DNA from: Hymenobacter roseosalivarius DSM 11622
GTDB taxonomy: Bacteria > Bacteroidota > Bacteroidia > Cytophagales > Hymenobacteraceae
DNA: 64,000 nt
Assembly: GCF_900176135.1 (NCBI RefSeq)
Contig: NZ_FWWW01000075.1
Span: 124,001 to 188,000 of the forward strand
Reading direction: 5' to 3'
The position numbers were made by a program, and so were the translations under genes. Below, in pieces: positions 53,529-63,350 of this stretch. The notes under the pieces are model-generated. The model saw only the letters and a list, made by a program, of their open reading frames with translations. It made no database searches and was not told where the DNA came from. Position 1 is the stretch's first letter, and each line of letters starts with the position of its first letter.

Positions 53529-54872
53529 ATGAATAGCATCCGACTTCGTACCCTTCCCCACTTCTTTCTTGCTCTGTTTCTGACGTTTGCCTCCGTCGGC
53601 CGTGCCTCGGCACAGGACGTTGGTGCCGCGCCGGCCGTAAGTAAAGAAGGGGTGGTTCCCGGAGCTGCAGCCCAAGCTGCGCCCGCCGCCGCTGCAGGCA
53701 CTACCACCGGCGACCCTGCCGCAATTGCCGCTGGCGACGCGTTATTTAAAGGTAACTGCGCCCAGTGCCACGCCATCAACGAGGTAGTGGTAGGACCGGC
53801 TCTGAAGGATGTGCATAAGCGCCGCCCCATTTCCTGGCTGATCCCTTGGATCAAGAACTCCAGCAAGATGGTAGCCAGCGGTGATGAGTACGCGGTTAAG
53901 ATCTACAATCAGTATCAGAAGCAGCAGATGCCTAGCTTCGCGCTGACTGATGCCGAGATCACCTCTATTGTATCCTACATCGCTGCCGAGAGCGAAAAGC
54001 CCTCTCAAGTGACCGCTGGTGGTGCAACTGCTGGCAATGCTGGTCAAGTTGATGGTCAAGAGGCAGGTGGAGCCGGCGTTGGCACGGGTGCTGGTCAATA
54101 CGTCGACCTACTTCTGATCGTATTGGTAGTTGTTCTGATTGTCTTGGTTGTAACCTTAGTTATCATCGCCAATATCATGGGCGATGTCCTGAAAGGCCGC
54201 AAGGATCTTGATGGCCGAGATATAGAGCTGCTTGATCAGAAATTTGATTTCAGCAAAATATACAAGTCTAACGTCGTGCGTGGGTTGGCTGTGGGGCTTT
54301 TTGTTCTCGTAGTTCTATATGAGTCGGTACAAGGCGTAATGGCTATTGGTCTGGACCAAGGCTATCAACCTACGCAGCCAATTGCTTTCTCGCACAAACT
54401 GCACGCTGGCGAGAACCAGATCAACTGTGCTTATTGCCACACTAGCGTATATAAGAGCAAGAGCGCTAACATTCCTTCGGCTAACATCTGTATGAACTGC
54501 CACTCACAGATCAAGACGGAATCACCCGAAATCAAGAAAATTTATCGTGCCATTGAGCGCAAGCAGCCTATCCAATGGGTACGAGTGCACAATCTGCCAG
54601 ATTTGGCTTACTTCAACCACTCTCAGCACACGCAGGTAGGCGGTATTGAGTGCCAGACCTGCCACGGTCCTATCCAGAATATGGAAGTAGTGTACCAATA
54701 TTCACCCCTGACTATGGGCTGGTGCATTAACTGCCACCGCGAGCAACCGCTTAATACAAAAGGCAACGGCTATTATGACAACCTCGTGAAATTGCACGAT
54801 GCTGCCAACCAAGGTGCCGCCTTCACAGTGTCATCAAATGGTGGTACTGAGTGCTCCAAGTGCCACTATTGA
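53529..54872 (+). CDS. actA: Alternative complex III multiheme cytochrome ActA, fused to a cytochrome c domain
   Basis: A 447-residue exported c-type cytochrome, part of the quinol:cytochrome c oxidoreductase that replaces the bc1 complex. Signal peptide of about 28 residues (ends ASAQ). Six CxxCH heme motifs: residue 77 (CAQCH), 300 (CAYCH), 321 (CMNCH), 375 (CQTCH), 399 (CINCH), 442 (CSKCH). The first lies in a separate cytochrome c domain (about 60-155), then two membrane segments (about 193-217 and 250-270), then the pentaheme ActA core. Some Bacteroidota have this fusion. Start at ATG 53529 follows the promoter. Confidence 0.9.
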   Translation: MNSIRLRTLPHFFLALFLTFASVGRASAQDVGAAPAVSKEGVVPGAAAQAAPAAAAGTTTGDPAAIAAGDALFKGNCAQCHAINEVVVGPALKDVHKRRPISWLIPWIKNSSKMVASGDEYAVKIYNQYQKQQMPSFALTDAEITSIVSYIAAESEKPSQVTAGGATAGNAGQVDGQEAGGAGVGTGAGQYVDLLLIVLVVVLIVLVVTLVIIANIMGDVLKGRKDLDGRDIELLDQKFDFSKIYKSNVVRGLAVGLFVLVVLYESVQGVMAIGLDQGYQPTQPIAFSHKLHAGENQINCAYCHTSVYKSKSANIPSANICMNCHSQIKTESPEIKKIYRAIERKQPIQWVRVHNLPDLAYFNHSQHTQVGGIECQTCHGPIQNMEVVYQYSPLTMGWCINCHREQPLNTKGNGYYDNLVKLHDAANQGAAFTVSSNGGTECSKCHY

Positions 54873-55017
54873 GTTACCATATAGCTTAAGTGTGAGTATG
54901 AATTCTGCTCACACTTGCGCTTTCAGGCTCAGTACCTTAAAATAACACTTCTTACTTAGAGATTATAACTGGGTTTCTCTCAGATCTTTAGATCTCCAAG
55001 AATACAAGTCAAACAAA

Positions 55018-58000
55018 ATGCAAGAGTCGCCCAAATACTGGAAAGGAATCGAGGAGCTAGAAAACTCGCCAGAGTTTGCAAAGAATGCTTTCAGCGAATT
55101 TGCCGATTTCCTGCCGGTGAGCGAAAAAAACAGCTCTACTGACGCTACTGTTTCTCCACGTCGTGATTTCCTGAAGCTGATGGGGTTCAGCTTGGCAGCA
55201 GCCACTCTGGCTAGCTGTGAGGCTCCTATTCATAAAGCAATTCCATATCTTAACAAACCTGAGGAAGTCGATCCAGGTATTGCTAACTTCTATGCTTCGA
55301 CTTATTTCAACGGTTCAGATTACAACAGCGTCTTAGTAAAGACCCGGGAAGGCCGGCCAATCAAGTTGGAGGGGAATCCAGAGTCACTAATTACGCGAGG
55401 TGGTCTGTCAGCTCGTGCTCAAGCTTCTGTTTTGAGCCTGTATGACAGCGCTCGTCTACAGTATTTCACAATCAAAGGCCAGCAAGCTGATAAGGACCGC
55501 GTTGACCAAGAGATTCGCAGTAAGCTTGTTGCTACGGGGGGCAAAATTGCTATCGTATCACCAACCATCATTAGCCCTTCGACTAAAAGAGCTATTGCGG
55601 AATTTGCCTCACGCTATCCCACTACAGAGCATGTGATGTATGACGCTCAATCTCAGTCGGCGTTGATACAGGCTAATGGAGGTGTACTGCCTTCTTTCGA
55701 CTTTAGCAAAGCCAATGTGATTGTGAGCTTAGGGGCTGACTTCCTAGGTACTTGGATATCGCCAGTGGAGCACGCTCACCAGTATATCACGAATCGCAAA
55801 GTATCAAGCGACAAAAGAACAATGTCGCGTCATTTCCAGTTTGAGCCCAATCTTTCTCTAACTGGCTCTAATGCCGATATACGCGTGCCGCTCAAGCCTT
55901 CAGAAATGGGGCAGGCTACACTGGCGTTATATAATGAGGTAGTAGGTGGCGGTGCTGCTTCTAGTTTTAATAATGCACAGTTGAAGAAAGCTGCTGCCGA
56001 GTTGAAAGCCAACAGAGGCCGTAGCTTAGTAGTTGCTGGCTCTAACGATGTAGCAATCCAAACGCTTGTAGCTGCCATCAACCAATCATTAGGTAACATA
56101 GGGGCTACAATTGACACGGCAAATCCTTCGATGGTACGCCAGGGAGATGATACTCGCATGATCCGTCTCGTGAATGAGATGAATGCTGGTAGCGTTGGTG
56201 CTGTGATATTTTATCACGCCAATCCTGTTTATGATCACCCATTAGCTGCCAAAGTAAAATCAGGCATTGCTAAAGTACCGTTGAGCATTTCTTTCAATGA
56301 CCGCTTGGATGAAACAGGTAGCCTCTGCTACTATGCTGCCCCTGATCATCATTACTTAGAGTCGTGGAATGACTATGAGCCTAAACGCGGTTCATTAAGC
56401 TTAGCGCAACCTACAATTTCTCCTCTTTTCGCTACCCGTCAGGCTCAGGACAGCTTGCTGACATGGGCTGGCAATCCACAGAGCTACTACAACTTCCTGC
56501 GCGCCAACTGGCGTAGCATTCTGGGGGGCAATTTCCAACAAGGTTGGGATAAGGCCGTTCATGATGGTGTAGCCGCTGGTTCGCTTTCACCTGCGCCACT
56601 CGCTCCGGTTGCTACCGCAGTTGATACTAATCAAGCGATCAGTGCTATAGCCCGCGCACCAAAAGCAGGAGGCATCGAATTCTCGCTTTACGAGAAAGTA
56701 GGTATCGGTAATGGTTTCGAAGCCAATAACCCTTGGTTGCAAGAATTACCTGACCCAATATCAAAAGCTACTTGGGGTAACTATATAGCTGTACCCCGCG
56801 ACATGGCTGTAGCAAATGAGTGGGAGCAGGGCGATGTACTTAAAGTTACCGCCAACGGTACATCAATTGAACTCCCCGTTCTTATTCAGCCAGGTCAGGC
56901 AAAAGGATCAGTTAGTATAGCAGTTGGTTATGGCCGCGAGTTGGCTGGTAAAGTAGGCAGCAAAGTGGGCGCCAACGCTTATCCTTTAGCAACAGTCCGT
57001 GGCAACGCACTCCAATATAGCGGTACTGCTACCCTAGAGAAGACCGGCGCGAAGTCACCCATCGCTCAGACGCAGACGCACCACACGGTTATGGACCGTA
57101 AGCCAGTAGTGCAAGAGTCTACCCTAGCTCAGTATATCAAAAACCCTAAAGAGGTAACTGAGTACGATAAAGTTGCTACCCCTGATGGTCTCGAAAAGCC
57201 CAACAAGGTGTCTCTGTGGCAAGATTATGAGTACAAGAATCACCACTGGGGTATGGTCATCGACCTAAACTCCTGTATTGGCTGTGGTGCCTGCGTAATC
57301 GGTTGCCAGGTAGAAAATAACATAGCGGTAGTAGGTAAGCAGGAAGTAATCAATCGTCGTGAGATGCATTGGCTGCGTATTGACCGCTACTATAGCTCAG
57401 ATACTACTAAAGAGGATTTCGCGGAGAAGGGTAAGCTGGATACTTACGACGCAATGGAAGAACCATCGGAAAATCCGAGCGTAATCTTCGAGCCAATGTT
57501 ATGTCAGCACTGCAATCATGCTCCCTGCGAGACGGTATGTCCAGTACTTGCGACTACACATAGCAGCGAAGGATTGAACCAAATGACCTACAACCGTTGC
57601 GTAGGTACTCGTTATTGTGCAAACAACTGCCCTTACAAAGTGCGCCGTTTCAACTGGTTCTCTTACTATACGAATGAGAAGTTCGAGGCTGTAAATGGTC
57701 ACATGTTCACCGACCTAGGTCGCATGGTCTTGAACCCTGACGTGACAGTACGGGCACGCGGGGTAATGGAGAAGTGTAGCTTCTGCGTTCAGCGTATTCA
57801 ACTTGCTAAGCTGGAAGCCAAAAAAGAGCGTCGTCGTCCGGTAGACGGCGAAGTAGTTACAGCTTGCGCCCAGTCTTGCCCAACCCAGGCTATCGTATTT
57901 GGTGACCTACGCGATCCAAACTCGCGCGTGTCACAAGTTACACGACGCGAAGATGGAGAACGTGGCTTTCACGTACTCGACGCTATCAATGTGCAGCCAA

Positions 58001-58059
58001 ACATCACGTATCTGACGAAGATTCGTAATGTGGAGCCAGGCAAAAAGCTAACAGTTTAG
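55018..58059 (+). CDS. actB: Alternative complex III subunit ActB (molybdopterin-like plus ferredoxin)
   Basis: A 1013-residue protein. Tat-type signal with SPRRDFLKLMGFSLAAATLA and an adjacent Cys (about 70) that may be lipidated. The molybdopterin oxidoreductase-like part (about 80-680) is known to lack the cofactor in this family. The iron-sulfur part begins at about 753 with CIGCGACVIGC, then CQHCNHAPCETVC, CVGTRYCANNCPYK, CSFCVQRI and CAQSCPTQ, giving ligands for up to four clusters. It transfers electrons from quinol to ActA. Lies 145 bp after actA. Confidence 0.93.
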   Translation: MQESPKYWKGIEELENSPEFAKNAFSEFADFLPVSEKNSSTDATVSPRRDFLKLMGFSLAAATLASCEAPIHKAIPYLNKPEEVDPGIANFYASTYFNGSDYNSVLVKTREGRPIKLEGNPESLITRGGLSARAQASVLSLYDSARLQYFTIKGQQADKDRVDQEIRSKLVATGGKIAIVSPTIISPSTKRAIAEFASRYPTTEHVMYDAQSQSALIQANGGVLPSFDFSKANVIVSLGADFLGTWISPVEHAHQYITNRKVSSDKRTMSRHFQFEPNLSLTGSNADIRVPLKPSEMGQATLALYNEVVGGGAASSFNNAQLKKAAAELKANRGRSLVVAGSNDVAIQTLVAAINQSLGNIGATIDTANPSMVRQGDDTRMIRLVNEMNAGSVGAVIFYHANPVYDHPLAAKVKSGIAKVPLSISFNDRLDETGSLCYYAAPDHHYLESWNDYEPKRGSLSLAQPTISPLFATRQAQDSLLTWAGNPQSYYNFLRANWRSILGGNFQQGWDKAVHDGVAAGSLSPAPLAPVATAVDTNQAISAIARAPKAGGIEFSLYEKVGIGNGFEANNPWLQELPDPISKATWGNYIAVPRDMAVANEWEQGDVLKVTANGTSIELPVLIQPGQAKGSVSIAVGYGRELAGKVGSKVGANAYPLATVRGNALQYSGTATLEKTGAKSPIAQTQTHHTVMDRKPVVQESTLAQYIKNPKEVTEYDKVATPDGLEKPNKVSLWQDYEYKNHHWGMVIDLNSCIGCGACVIGCQVENNIAVVGKQEVINRREMHWLRIDRYYSSDTTKEDFAEKGKLDTYDAMEEPSENPSVIFEPMLCQHCNHAPCETVCPVLATTHSSEGLNQMTYNRCVGTRYCANNCPYKVRRFNWFSYYTNEKFEAVNGHMFTDLGRMVLNPDVTVRARGVMEKCSFCVQRIQLAKLEAKKERRRPVDGEVVTACAQSCPTQAIVFGDLRDPNSRVSQVTRREDGERGFHVLDAINVQPNITYLTKIRNVEPGKKLTV

Positions 58060-58130
58060 AAACAGCGAAGGGACAAGAGATTATATCGCTGATAAAATAA
58101 CTCGTCTCGCCACTTTTTACATTCAAAATT

Positions 58131-59591
58131 ATGCAGCACGTATCGCCAGTAAGAGAGCCGCTTGTAACGGGGGGCAAAACTTACCACGACATCACGCAGG
58201 ACGTGTGCCGCCAGGTGGAAGCTAAGCCAAATATTCGATGGATGGCAGCCCTGAGCGTGGCGCTCTTTTTTCTGGGCATTTTCTTCTATTCTGTATACCG
58301 CACTTTATGGTATGGCATCGGAGAATGGGGCCTGAACAAAACGGTTGGCTGGGCTTGGGACATTACCAACTTTGTATGGTGGGTAGGTATCGGTCACGCT
58401 GGTACTTTGATTTCAGCAGTACTATTGCTGTTCCGTCAAAAATGGCGTAGCTCTATTAACCGCGCAGCTGAGGCAATGACCATTTTTGCTGTAATATGCG
58501 CGGCCATGTTCCCTGTACTGCACATGGGCCGGCCTTGGTTGGCTTATTGGGTATTCCCATTTCAAAATACGTTTGGTTCGCTGTGGGTGAACTTTAATTC
58601 ACCTCTTCTGTGGGATGTATTTGCCATCTCCACATACTTCTCAGTTTCCCTAGTATTCTGGTATATCGGCCTCATTCCCGACTTCGCTACTATTCGCGAT
58701 CGGGCAAAAGGCCCTATTGCTAAGCGCGCTTATGCCCTGCTGAGCTTTGGTTGGAAAGGTTCGGCCAAAGCTTGGTCACGTTACGAGACAGTGTCGCTGA
58801 TCTTAGCCGGTGTTGCAACTCCTCTAGTGCTTTCGGTACATACTATTGTATCAATGGACTTTGCAACCTCCATTGTACCTGGTTGGCATACCACTATTTT
58901 TCCTCCTTATTTCGTTGCGGGGGCGATTTTCTCCGGTTTTGCGATGGTACTAACGCTGATGCTTATCACGCGGGTAGTATTTAAGCTCGAAGACTACATT
59001 ACACTAGAGCACATTGCTTTGATGAACAAAATCATGATGATTACAGGCTCTATAGTAGGTGTTGCCTACATCACTGAGTTCTTCATTGCCTGGTATTCAC
59101 AAGTTGAGTTTGAGCAATACGCATTTATCAACCGTGCTACTGGACCGTATTGGTGGGCTTATGCTTCTATGATGACGTGTAACGTAATTACGCCTCAGCT
59201 AGTGTGGTTCCGGCGCATTCGCTACAGCATTCCGGCTACGTTCGTTCTTTCTATTATCGTGAACATCGGTATGTGGTTTGAACGATTCGTGATTATCGTA
59301 ACGTCGTTGCATCGTGATTACTTGCCTTCAAGCTGGGTAATGTTCTCTCCAACTTGGGTCGATATCGGAATCTATGTTGGCACCCTAGGTCTGTTTTTTA
59401 CCCTCTTCCTTCTATTTGCTAAGTTCTTTCCAGTAGTGAATATGGCTGAGGTTAAGACTATTCTTAAGTATGGAGTGGATAATGGCCCAACGTATGTCGG
59501 TCATCATAGCCACCAAGTGGCTCCAGTTCATCAACCAGTAGCTCCTGCCGTCCCAGCTTCAGCTCCCGTAAATTATAATAAGCATGACTAA
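58131..59591 (+). CDS. actC: Alternative complex III membrane subunit ActC (NrfD-like)
   Basis: A 486-residue integral membrane protein of the NrfD/PsrC family with about ten transmembrane segments (from residue 40 on). It provides a quinol-binding site and perhaps a proton path. Recognised by GHAGTLISAVLLLFRQKWR, FPVLHMGRPWLAYWVFP and WERFVIIVTSLHRDYLPS. The C-terminal soluble tail is His/Ala/Pro-rich. It overlaps actD by eight bases. Confidence 0.93.
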   Translation: MQHVSPVREPLVTGGKTYHDITQDVCRQVEAKPNIRWMAALSVALFFLGIFFYSVYRTLWYGIGEWGLNKTVGWAWDITNFVWWVGIGHAGTLISAVLLLFRQKWRSSINRAAEAMTIFAVICAAMFPVLHMGRPWLAYWVFPFQNTFGSLWVNFNSPLLWDVFAISTYFSVSLVFWYIGLIPDFATIRDRAKGPIAKRAYALLSFGWKGSAKAWSRYETVSLILAGVATPLVLSVHTIVSMDFATSIVPGWHTTIFPPYFVAGAIFSGFAMVLTLMLITRVVFKLEDYITLEHIALMNKIMMITGSIVGVAYITEFFIAWYSQVEFEQYAFINRATGPYWWAYASMMTCNVITPQLVWFRRIRYSIPATFVLSIIVNIGMWFERFVIIVTSLHRDYLPSSWVMFSPTWVDIGIYVGTLGLFFTLFLLFAKFFPVVNMAEVKTILKYGVDNGPTYVGHHSHQVAPVHQPVAPAVPASAPVNYNKHD

Positions 59592-60111
59592 GCGCTTCGC
59601 CCTCGGCATCTTCGACGACGAGGACGTGCTGTTGCACGCCATCGAGAACATCCGCGCCGCTGGAGTTAAGATCCACGACGTGTTCTCGCCTTATCCTGTT
59701 CACGGTATCGACGACGCTCTCGGTATTGAGCGTTCGCGCCTACCCATCGCAGCATTTTTCTTTGGTCTGACAGGCTTATCATTTGCCTTATGGATGCAGA
59801 TTTATATGCTGGGTTTCGATTGGCCAATGATTATTGGTGGTAAACCTCATATTGCTCTGCCAGCATTTATTCCCGTGAGCTTTGAGATGACGGTGCTTTT
59901 CTGTGCTCATGGCATGGTAATTACCTTTTTCACGATCAGCAAGCTCTACCCACGTTGGAAAGTGCCAGTGATGGATGTTCGTGCTACTGATGACAAGTTT
60001 GTAATGGCCATCGAATTAAAAGATGATGCTTCTGAATTGAGCCGCTTAACTCAACTGCTCCGCGAAAACGGTGCATCGGAAGTCAACGAAAAAGAAATGA
60101 CCCAAAAATAA
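59584..60111 (+). CDS. actD: Alternative complex III subunit ActD (DUF3341)
   Basis: A 175-residue protein with the DUF3341 pattern KRFALGIFDDEDVLLHAIEN and two membrane segments at about 55-75 and 95-120. It caps the membrane subunits of the complex. The start overlaps the actC stop; its stop overlaps the actE ATG by one base. Confidence 0.92.
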   Translation: MTKRFALGIFDDEDVLLHAIENIRAAGVKIHDVFSPYPVHGIDDALGIERSRLPIAAFFFGLTGLSFALWMQIYMLGFDWPMIIGGKPHIALPAFIPVSFEMTVLFCAHGMVITFFTISKLYPRWKVPVMDVRATDDKFVMAIELKDDASELSRLTQLLRENGASEVNEKEMTQK

Positions 60112-60836
60112 TGATGCACTGGCTGAAATTAAGTCTTCAGGGGTCGACAATGCTCTTTGCTGCGGTATTAGCTACTAGCTGCGACCGTGCTGACGTTCCG
60201 GCTATCCAATATGCCCCCGAAATGTATGAGTCCATCCCATACGAACCGCTTAGGCAAACTAACGTTAATTTAATCAACCCAATGGGTATCAACGAACGTG
60301 TTCCAGTAGTGGGAACCGTTCCATTGGGTAAATTAAATTACTACACGCACATTCCTAAAGACAGTGTAGGTATTGCGGAGCGTGTATTGCGTAATCCTTA
60401 TGCTTATTCAAAGGCTAACTTGGAAGAGGGAAAGGCGCTCTACACCAGAGTTTGTTCACATTGCCATGGTGAAGATGGTGGGGGCCAAGGACCTGTAGGT
60501 ATCAAGTTCAAAGGTGTTCCTAACTATTCTGCGGGTGCCTATAAAACTATGAATGACGGACATATCTATCATGTCATTCAATGGGGACGTAACCGTATGA
60601 TGCCACACGGTTCTATTGTGAACCCTGAAGAGCGCTGGAAAATTGCTATGTACGTACGCGTGCTACAGCGTGGTGAAGGTCCTGATGGATTGGCCAAACT
60701 AGTGGATGTCAGTCAGGATTCTACCGAAATGACTGATCGTGCCAACCAGAGTCCGATAGGGGAGGCACAAGCTGACAAAGCATCAGCGACTCCAGGGCAA
60801 GGTGGTACGGAGGCAAGAAACGGAACGGCGAACTAA
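60111..60836 (+). CDS. actE: Alternative complex III monoheme cytochrome ActE
   Basis: A 241-residue lipoprotein-like cytochrome c. Lipobox LATSCDRA places the Cys at about 24. The heme motif CSHCHGEDGGGQGPVG is at about 117, and the axial Met is likely in NRMMPHGS at about 163. The C-terminal tail is rich in Ala/Gly/Asp. It moves electrons from the iron-sulfur and multiheme subunits. Starts directly at the actD stop (TAATG). Confidence 0.92.
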   Translation: MMHWLKLSLQGSTMLFAAVLATSCDRADVPAIQYAPEMYESIPYEPLRQTNVNLINPMGINERVPVVGTVPLGKLNYYTHIPKDSVGIAERVLRNPYAYSKANLEEGKALYTRVCSHCHGEDGGGQGPVGIKFKGVPNYSAGAYKTMNDGHIYHVIQWGRNRMMPHGSIVNPEERWKIAMYVRVLQRGEGPDGLAKLVDVSQDSTEMTDRANQSPIGEAQADKASATPGQGGTEARNGTAN

Positions 60837-60841
60837 CAATT

Positions 60842-62158
60842 ATGGCAACTCTGACGCACCAGGATGGTGTTACGGCTGAACATTTACAACTTTCGCCTAG
60901 CACTCGTAAGAAATTCATTACTATAATCGCGGCGGGTGTTATCCTGTTGATTATCGGAGTAGTGTTAGCTGCCCTAGGAATAGGAGAGGAGCATAGTGCC
61001 GCTACTGGCCATGAAGTAGGAACCGGAGCAGGCGCCTCGGCGGAGCACCATGAGGGAAGTCCGGTTTGGCTGAAGCGAGTGTTGGTAAGCCTCTGGCATA
61101 GTAATGTTTACTTCATTGGTATTGCCGTTATCGGTACCTTCTTCGTAGCACTACAATACGTAGCCTACGCTGGTTGGTCTGTACTAATCAAGCGTATAAA
61201 CGAAGCCTTAAGTGCCTGGCTTATGCCAGGTGCTATAATTATGCTTATCGTGTTCTTTGTGGGCCGCCATGATCTGTTTCACTGGACTCACGATGGAATT
61301 ATGACACTTGGTCATGAGAACTACGACGCGATAGTGGCAGGTAAAAGCGGTTTCTTAAATTTGCCATTCTATGTAATCAGAATGGTTACTTATTTGGGTA
61401 TCTGGTGGTTCTTTTCAGAAAGACTCAGAAAGCTTTCACTTGAGGAAGACATTAATGGAGGAACGGAGTACTTCCATAAGAGTATAAATGTAGGGGCTCT
61501 CTTTCTGGTTCTGTTTGCCGTCTCGTCCTCAATGGCAGCCTGGGATTGGGTGATGTCAATTGACGTACACTGGTTTAGTACAATGTTTGGCTGGTATGTA
61601 TTCGCTAGCTGGTGGGTATCGGGCATTGCCGCAGTAACGCTTGCTGCTATCTATCTAAAGCAAGCTGGTTATCTACGTTTTCTAAACGCTAACCATCTTC
61701 ATGATCTTGGTAAGCTCATGTTTGGTTTCAGCATATTCTGGACCTATATATGGTTTTCACAGTTTATGCTGATATGGTATGCCAACTTTCCTGAAGAGGC
61801 AGTTTATTTTAATCAGCGCTTGGGGGGCTTTAATGGTCACTATACTTGGATCTTCTATTTCAATTTGATCATCAACTTCGCTTTTCCATTCCTTGTGATG
61901 ATGACACGGGACGCAAAGCGCCAAATGATTATGCTGAAAATTGTATGTATAGCCATCTTGATAGGGCACTGGTTTGATTTCTATCTGATGATTATGCCTG
62001 CAACCATGAAGGCTGAAAGCGGATTTGTTATTGAAATTGGTATTGCACTGATCTTTTTGGGCTCTTTCCTGTTATTGTTTACAAAGCGTCTGTCTCAAGC
62101 GTCATTAGTGCCCGTGCATCATCCTTTCCTTGACGAAAGCGTACATCATACAACATAA
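60842..62158 (+). CDS. actF: Alternative complex III membrane subunit ActF
   Basis: A 438-residue integral membrane protein with about ten transmembrane segments, homologous to ActC in fold but of the quinol:cytochrome c oxidoreductase quinone-binding subunit 2 family. It starts with a soluble N-terminal stretch MATLTHQDGVTAEHLQLSPS, then a first segment near 22-45. Family features include SSSMAAWDWVMSIDVHW and GFSIFWTYIWFSQFMLIWYAN. Starts five bases after the actE stop. Confidence 0.93.
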   Translation: MATLTHQDGVTAEHLQLSPSTRKKFITIIAAGVILLIIGVVLAALGIGEEHSAATGHEVGTGAGASAEHHEGSPVWLKRVLVSLWHSNVYFIGIAVIGTFFVALQYVAYAGWSVLIKRINEALSAWLMPGAIIMLIVFFVGRHDLFHWTHDGIMTLGHENYDAIVAGKSGFLNLPFYVIRMVTYLGIWWFFSERLRKLSLEEDINGGTEYFHKSINVGALFLVLFAVSSSMAAWDWVMSIDVHWFSTMFGWYVFASWWVSGIAAVTLAAIYLKQAGYLRFLNANHLHDLGKLMFGFSIFWTYIWFSQFMLIWYANFPEEAVYFNQRLGGFNGHYTWIFYFNLIINFAFPFLVMMTRDAKRQMIMLKIVCIAILIGHWFDFYLMIMPATMKAESGFVIEIGIALIFLGSFLLLFTKRLSQASLVPVHHPFLDESVHHTT

Positions 62159-62255
62159 AATTGATTTGAGTATTAGGTAAAAAGTAAACCCAAATAGGTG
62201 GTACGCTTACTACTTACATACTCATAATCACTGTACTCACATCTATCCCTAGATA

Positions 62256-63323
62256 ATGATTGCTCTTGGTATCCTACTGGTATTGGTGCTTCTGCTAGTC
62301 GTATTCGGCTTGTTGTTTCGCCTCCAGATCCTTACTTCCATCTTTTCTGGTAGCCTGACCCGTGAAATCGGCATGAGCAACCGAGTCAATGCTATCCTTA
62401 TGATCATCTTTATGGTGGTTGGCGGGGGGGCCTTCGCTTGGTCATTTATCGACAACTACGATAAGATGAATCCTCCTATTGCGTCCATTCATGGGTATGC
62501 AGTAGAAAATATGTTTTGGACTACGATGATCATTTTGGGTGTAGCCTTTGCGCTAACCCACCTTATGCTGTTCATCTTCTCTTACCGGTATCAGCATAAG
62601 GAAGGACGCAGGGCATTCTTCTTTTCTCACAATAACAAGATTGAGATTATCTGGACATTGATCCCAGCTATCGTGATGGCTAGCCTCGTGTTCGCAGGTT
62701 GGAAAGAGTGGACTAAGATTACTGGTCCTGCTCCTAAAGATTCTATCGTTCTGGAAATAATGGGCAAGCAGTTCAACTGGTTGGTACGCTATCCTGGCCG
62801 TGATCAGAAATTAGGAGTGGTTAACTACCGCTTAATTGATGCAACAAACGAATTTGGCTTCGATTTGAATGACAACAATGCCATGGATGATTTCACTGTG
62901 AATGAAATCCATGTGCCAAAGGGCCATCCTGTATTGCTTAAGATTCGGTCACGCGATGTGCTGCATGGTGTGTATATGCCAAACTTCCGGGTGCAGATGT
63001 ACGCAGTGCCAGGCATGCCAACCAAATTTTGGTTCACTCCCACTAAAACTACGGATGAAATGCGTGCTCAATTAGGTAACCCTAAATTCAACTATGAGCT
63101 AGCCTGTTCACAAGTATGTGGTCGTGGGCATTTTGCTATGAAAGCAACCATAGTTGTAGATGAGCCCGATGACTACGTAGCTTGGTTTGCTCAACAAAAA
63201 TCATTTGCAGAACAGAATCCTGATGTTTTAGCTAGCTTCAAACAGAAGTCAGATAAACTGGTTAAAGATAAAGCGGCTGATGCTGCCGCTGTCTTAACTC
63301 AGACTACTAAAGCTTCGCTCTAA
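62256..63323 (+). CDS. coxB: Cytochrome c oxidase subunit II
   Basis: A 355-residue membrane-anchored subunit of the terminal oxidase. Two or three hydrophobic segments at about 1-25, 48-65 and 80-110 precede the periplasmic CuA domain. The CuA ligands are visible: the first His in DVLHGVYMPNF and the motif CSQVCGRGHFAM at about 286-297. It receives electrons from the Act complex through cytochrome c. It lies 97 bp after actF, so the two complexes may be co-expressed. Confidence 0.93.
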   Translation: MIALGILLVLVLLLVVFGLLFRLQILTSIFSGSLTREIGMSNRVNAILMIIFMVVGGGAFAWSFIDNYDKMNPPIASIHGYAVENMFWTTMIILGVAFALTHLMLFIFSYRYQHKEGRRAFFFSHNNKIEIIWTLIPAIVMASLVFAGWKEWTKITGPAPKDSIVLEIMGKQFNWLVRYPGRDQKLGVVNYRLIDATNEFGFDLNDNNAMDDFTVNEIHVPKGHPVLLKIRSRDVLHGVYMPNFRVQMYAVPGMPTKFWFTPTKTTDEMRAQLGNPKFNYELACSQVCGRGHFAMKATIVVDEPDDYVAWFAQQKSFAEQNPDVLASFKQKSDKLVKDKAADAAAVLTQTTKASL

Positions 63324-63350
63324 CTTACTATATAACGCACGCTCAACTGT

